Of a stretch of 64,000 bases of DNA, positions 53,101 through 64,000 are shown piece by piece. Positions within the stretch are counted from its first letter, which is position 1; every line of letters begins with the position of its first letter. Origin of the DNA: Schizochytrium sp. TIO01 (lineage: Eukaryota; Sar; Bigyra; Thraustochytrida; Thraustochytriidae); the NCBI GenBank assembly GCA_004764695.1, contig SMSO01000033.1:2805001-2869000 (forward strand). The letters run 5' to 3'. The position numbers and the translations under genes are program-made. The notes under the pieces are model-generated. The model was not told where the DNA came from and did no database searches. It saw only the letters and a list, made by a program, of their open reading frames with translations.

Positions 53101-56100
53101 TTTTGGGTTGATTGTACGAGCGAAAGGCCAAAAGCAATAAGCAATATATAAGAGCATAAAAACATTCATTCATGCATGGCCATCAGTCATTCAGCTCAGT
53201 TCTTAATGCTAACTTTCAAATTTAGAAATGTAACTGCAAACAAAGTATTTCAACAATGCTCACGCAAAACTATGAAACTGTGCAAGCCTTACAAGCAAAC
53301 TTGATACAGTATTTCGCGTGTTAAATAAACTTACTTGAGCAATGTCAGCGACTTGTTCTCTATCAGTGCCGCGGCCACTGCCTTCGCACCCTCTGAGCCT
53401 ATTTCGTTGGCTCCAATGCTGTTTTATTGGTTGCAATATGGGAAAAGTTAATAATTCAACATACATTCAAACACACAAAGTGTCAGTCATCTAGTGTAGC
53501 ATGCACTCAAATGAAAAATTAGATACTAAATGAAGATTCGCAAGAGCATTCATCCAATATATAACGTTTGGCCACGAGCTAGAACAACCTACTCAAGTGA
53601 TGTCAGCTTTCGACTTTCTATCAGTACCGCAGCCACTGCCTTGGCACCTACAACGCCGATGTTGTTGCCATTAAGACTGTTGATTTTAGTCAAATGTAGG
53701 CACGCATGTAACATGAAGACATATAGATGGCTGTTAGGCATGTAGCTAATATACTCTCACCCACCAAACTACCATTGTTTGGCCCATAAGAGGACCCCAG
53801 ACAACCTACTCAAGAATCTCCAGCGAACTATTCTCGTTCAGTGCTGCAGCTACCACCTTGGCACCCTCAACGCCGATATTGTTGTCAGCAAGTCTAATGC
53901 ATTAGAAAATAAATCCAAAATACCCACGCGTCTATTAGTCATCTAGTTTAGATGGTTGTGCACTCATAAAAAATAATCTCAAATACACCTGATCAATGCA
54001 GTGTGCAACCAAGCTTTGTGAATTAAGTTCAAACAACCTACTTGAGTGATATCAAAGACTTATTCTCTATCAGCATCGTAGCCAACGCTTCTGCGCCCTT
54101 GTAATTGACATGGTTGTCTCCCAGACTGGTGATGGATTAAAATCGATACCAAGAGTTGAACAGGAAGTACCCCAAACGCACAAAATGGTCAGTTGTTAAG
54201 CACAACTTATTAAAGCAGATGTCAATATGCCAACAATCAACAATTGTAAATTTCACGCCCCCAAAATAGCGGGCGACCATCAAGCAGACGTTGCGTACAA
54301 CGTGATAGATTAACTTACTCTATAAATTTCAGCGAATTGTTTTTATTCAGCGCTGCACTCACTACTTTGACGCCTTCGTCACCAATTTTGTTTGATGAAA
54401 GACTGTTGATTGGAATTAATAATGGCAATAGATTTTTCAAAAGATTGTGCGTTCACAAATGTCCTCACTTCGGTGTCAGGCATCTAGTTTTGCGCCGCTG
54501 CATCCACACAAGCAAAATAATCATGAATAAGCCAAAACAAGCATGGAAAAAAGCCACGTATGCATAAGCTAAACCAACCTACAAAAGTGAAGCGAGTGAC
54601 TGGTTTTCTTTCAGCATCGCTCCCATTGCTTTAATTCCCTCTGAACCGAAAGTATTACCCTCAAGTCTATCAATCGGATCCAACATTTACAGAGTTCGGA
54701 AAATTGAAAAGCGCGTACACACGTGCATTCAAGATGCAGGTTAGCCCCCTGGATTTAGTATTTGCTACATCTACCCAGTCAAATAATTCACATAAAGGAA
54801 AGTACTCTGGTTAGAATGCAAAGATTGCATATCAACCATGCCAGAGGTACATGTACAAAGTTTATTTACTTACTTGAGTGACGTTAGCGATCTGTTCTCT
54901 TGTAACGCCGCAGCCACAGCCATGATGCCATCATCGCCAATTTTGTTGCTTCGAAGGCTAATGAATTGATTAAATAAGATTAGCAGTTGGAAGTTCATTT
55001 ATTTGCCATGCAGGGACGTCAGTCATTTTGCTTCATTCATGGTTATCCTTTCTATCCATGATCATAATTTATTAGCAGGTGGGCAGTATGAAGCTGGAAC
55101 CACTTACTCAAGTGAATTCAGTGAACAGTTGTGTTTCAACGCCTCGGCTACTGCGGCAGTGCCCTCATTAGCGATCTTGTTGCCTTGAAGTCTATCGGTA
55201 GGTTCAAGTGATCACAAGGTTTTAAAGTATATATATGTATAAACGTATGTCTGTCAGTAACCTAGCTTAGTTCTTGCCACGTATTTCATACACGTAAGAA
55301 ATAAAGCACTGCAAAATATGTTAAATCTAACAAGTAAGCCTCAAATAGAAGCATGTGCGCTATGAATAACTTACTTTAGCAACCTTAACGACCGGTTCTC
55401 TTTCAGTGCCGCGCCCACTGCTTTAGCACCCTCTATGCCGATTTTATTCCATTGAAGACTGTTTGTTTGGGTGAATGATGGCAATAATTGAAAACCAAGA
55501 CGTGCACATACACACAGTCAGCTATCTAGCTTAATAGTTGTGAAAAAAAATAATAATAACAAAATAATACATCAAAATAGTACAGAGAAGCAAGCCTGTT
55601 CTACGAGCATACGAGATAAAACAACTTACTCAAGTGATGCTAGCGAAAAATTCTCTTTCAATGCTGCGGCCATTGCCTTGGCGCCTTCACAGCCGATTTT
55701 ATTACCTCGCAGACTGCCAGTTCAATTAAACAACAACAATAGTTAAAAGGAAGATATACGAAAATTTATACATTCATTTGGCTAGCATTAGTAATCTACT
55801 TTAATACTTCAATTGATTCATATGAACGAGCAATCAAGCCAGCATGGCATATAAGTTCACGTTCTTATCAACTTACTTGAGTGATACCAGCGATTGGTTC
55901 TCTTGGAGCACCGCAGCCATGACTTTAGCGCCCTCCGGACGGATTCTATTGTTTTGAAGTCTAAATTGTTGAATTAATCATGGTAATAGGGGGGAAAATA
56001 GGCACACATGATACAGGTCACTCATCTAGCTTAGTTTTTGGTTCATTCACTCGTTTATAGAACACCCCACATCAAGCAAATACATTAAATAAGATACAAG

Positions 56101-56869
56101 CAAGTCTGATATACAAATAGATGAGGTCACCAACTTACTCAAGTGATATCAGCGACCGGTTCTCTTTTAATGCCATAGCCATTGCTTTGGCGCCATCATC
56201 GCCGAGATTATTATTCTCAAGACTATTCACTCCATTGCAAAAGAATTAAAATGGCATAACATATGCCGATCCATGTGCGCACGTGGATGTGAGTAATCTA
56301 CATTACTTTGTGCATTCGTTCAACGAAGTATTCTCTCATGGGAGTATCATGAAAGCATGCACGCAAGACAATGCAAGCCGGGTCTACAAACCCATGTGAT
56401 AAAGCAACTTACTTAAGGTCTTCTAATGTCTGACTTTCTATCAGCGCCGCAGCCACTGTCTTGGCGCCTGCTGAGCCTATGTTGTTGCCCCGAAGACTAT
56501 CGATTTGATTGAATGATAGCAAATGTTATAAATCAAACCGAACATAGACCCAAACAGTCGTCAGTTTATAAGTTTGTCCTTGTTTTTTTTTTTTGCATCT
56601 AATCAACTGTTTTTCAACGGAGACGTGTTGAAAAGGTGGTAAAAGTTCTGGGTTCACGCGCGTCATATGTTTGACCCATTGTTTTCATTATTATGTACTA
56701 TCATTCAACATTGTCGTCACTAGCAGTTTGCGTTTGCTCTCGTTCTTGTTGAAATAGCTGCGGATTTTATTCTAGGTAGTATCCCATGAACTATGTAAAC
56801 TTACTTTAGCGTTGTAGCGCCCTGGCGAAGCTGTTCGAGCGCTCTTGTCACGGCGGGCTGGTTAGACAT
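50159..56869 (-). CDS. LRR-ROC-COR-TIR receptor-like GTPase, 17 exons
   Basis: Exon 1 is 56805-56869 (MSNQPAV...QGATTL). Fifteen 84-bp exons follow, with low ends at 56413, 56139, 55877, 55630, 55375, 55108, 54874, 54583, 54319, 54042, 53810, 53593, 53335, 53016 and 52794. The last exon is 50159-52697. All junctions share the same phase and the join stays open: 1287 residues. Each 84-bp exon encodes one ribonuclease-inhibitor-type LRR of 28 residues (L-x-x-N-x-I-G-x-E-G-A-K-A-V-A-A-A-L-x-E). The last exon holds ROC (P-loop GKGGGGKTS about 497-505, DYGGQ 624-628, VGTYLD 698-703), COR, and a C-terminal TIR domain from about 1131 (YDVFLSHAW, CWLDRNEM). ROCO GTPases dimerise via COR; TIR domains signal or cleave NAD. 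A role in pathogen sensing is inference. Confidence 0.87.
52794..56496 (-). repeat. Array of fifteen 84-bp LRR exons (older, diverged)
   Basis: Exon starts are spaced 217-319 bp apart. Each exon is exactly 84 bp with identical phase, so any exon can be lost or gained without frame damage. Unlike the plus-strand array, the introns show no obvious similarity to each other. Confidence 0.9.
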
Positions 56870-58497
56870 TGAGGTTCTTTCCTATGTCAAATCGTAGAGT
56901 GTCCTAAGCAAAAGCAATCCGTCGAGCAGCGGGCACCTCCGTGGGGGTTCCAGGCGGTGACTGGATGACACAGGCACTCGTTCTGTGCCAGCTTGTACTT
57001 GCAAAATAGGTGCGTGTTGAGATCCAAGGAGATGTTGAGGTTTTGCACGTCGATGCAAATACACACGCGCCAGCTTACTGGGCTCTTATTAGTTACTGTT
57101 AATAATTCCTAGTCCACTACCAACCTTCCTGGAGCCTAAAGTTAAGGTTGAGGGGCAAGTGTTGACTTGTGCCAGGTTCTGCCTGAGTACAAGGCCATCT
57201 TCAAAGGTCGTTTCGTTATATGTGTAATGTCCACATCAATGTTTTTTAGAATACTAATCAAAGCATTCAGGTGATGATTGTGCGCGTATTGTTCATGCTA
57301 ACTGCGCAACTTCGGAAAAAAAAAATCTGCCTCTCAAGAAAAAAAGACAGACCGAATGTTGATCCGTATTGGTACCATTTCTCTTGAAAGGGCGCGTAAG
57401 GTGATATCAGAATTACTACAAGTATACCTTGTCGCTGTGAATTTAATTAATAAATTCGCAGCGGCATTTCAGGCATATTAAACTTTAGTGAACATTATCG
57501 CTTTAGTGTAGCATATGTTTATTCGTTAGTTATTGTTGCAGGGTAGCTTGTGCTGTGAATCGTGCAGAGGTTGTCTGACAAGGATGGCGAACTCAGGAGA
57601 AAGAGAAGAGGACGATATTTGAGTTATTGGGATTTCGCTTCTAGATAAAGGCAGGATGAATGTATCATGTCGGACAGGAGAGTTAGCTTAGGCGAGGTTA
57701 GACACTTGACTGTATATTACTCTAGTATTTATATAATAAAAATTAAGTCGGGTAATTAGAGCCAAAGAAGTAGATTGAGTTTTGACTGCCATCGCGTAAA
57801 ATACGACTATTAGGCAAAATAAAAGGATAAAAAAATTGTGATATAAACCGTAGAGTTGCTTTCTTGATTTATTAAAATGAAAAATGTACAAAAACATTCA
57901 ACACCGGGGCTTTGCCTGCAGTTCCCTAGCATGCTACTGACTCGGCCCTACGCGACTTCTCAGTACGAATGAGATTAGGTGTTACCCGCGTGGTATGATC
58001 GAATGTGAAATCGAAATGGTAAATTCTTTATTTATACATGGTATTGGTCTCATTGCTATTTACTTCTATGGGTATCTATTAGTAAGCTAATAGCAGGCAG
58101 TGCTAAGAGATAGTAATAGTAGAAATTCTAGAGCGACATCACTGCAAAAGATATTCATTCTAGTAGTAGGCTTACTGAGATAGTAATAGTAGGACTTGAA
58201 AGAGAGAGAAACAAAGTCATATGGCTTAGTAGGTAAGGCTAGAGGTTCAATTAGTAAAATATCTTTTTATTTCAAGAGCATTCAAGAGCATTCAAAAGCA
58301 TCTCCTTCTTACGGAAAACCTTAGTAACTCAGTAAGTCAGAACGTGTGCAAGCTACCTTGCAAACCTGTCTTCGACTTGCATCTTTACGTCCAGCAGGTT
58401 CGAAGCCTTCTACAACAACCAGGGCTGCGCCACGAGCTTAGCTGAAGGGATACAAGCACGCGCACACTGCTTCAGGTATAGATCTTTACTTGCTGCG
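56870..58497. promoter_or_regulatory. Shared divergent promoter region of the two LRR genes
   Basis: About 1.6 kb between the two head-to-head start codons. No coding frame is supported. The reading frame of the plus-strand first exon is open back to a stop at 58333-58335, but without an earlier ATG. Confidence 0.5.

Positions 58498-64000
<5,503 letters not shown>

Overview
The window comes from a nuclear genome of a unicellular eukaryote. It holds GTPase-receptor, golgin, peroxin, prenyltransferase, F-box and RING genes. Introns are few and short, with GT..AG ends, and no plastid or bacterial operon signature is visible. The gene style (mostly single-exon, LPCAT with EF-hands, LCAT-like enzyme, LRR-ROCO receptors with one repeat per exon) fits a stramenopile protist, perhaps a labyrinthulomycete/thraustochytrid. 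That placement is inference.

Left part (1-14.6 kb): a partial RCC1-repeat protein, an FBXO9-like F-box protein, two tandem paralogous methyltransferases (the second with a large His-Gly-Asp repeat), a delta3,delta2-enoyl-CoA isomerase-like protein, the checkpoint clamp subunit RAD9, an ALKBH7-like mitochondrial dioxygenase and an LPCAT-type acyltransferase with EF-hands. From 14.6 to 20.4 kb no gene can be supported; this stretch contains a long inverted repeat and small tandem duplications. A dienelactone-hydrolase family gene follows, then a gene-poor 2.8 kb.

Middle (24-50 kb): an LCAT/PDAT-like acyltransferase, a 1676-residue GRIP golgin, a three-exon LpxD-like acyltransferase (lipid A pathway), an RWD-RING E3 ligase, an IS607-type mobile element (serine recombinase plus Fanzor/TnpB-like RNA-guided nuclease with a hairpin-rich 3' end), an SFT2 family membrane protein, PEX13, a three-exon NC2alpha/DRAP1-like histone-fold protein, the GGTase-I beta subunit and a two-exon paraoxonase.

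Right part (50-64 kb): two head-to-head LRR receptor genes. The minus-strand one is readable in full: a short N-terminal exon, fifteen 84-bp exons each encoding one 28-residue leucine-rich repeat, and a large exon with ROC-COR GTPase and TIR domains. The plus-strand paralogue begins with a homologous first exon and shows thirteen 84-bp LRR exons before leaving the window. Its exons and introns are nearly identical to one another, and differences concentrate in the codons predicted to face the ligand-binding surface. This modular exon array and the IS607-Fanzor element are the two most notable systems here.
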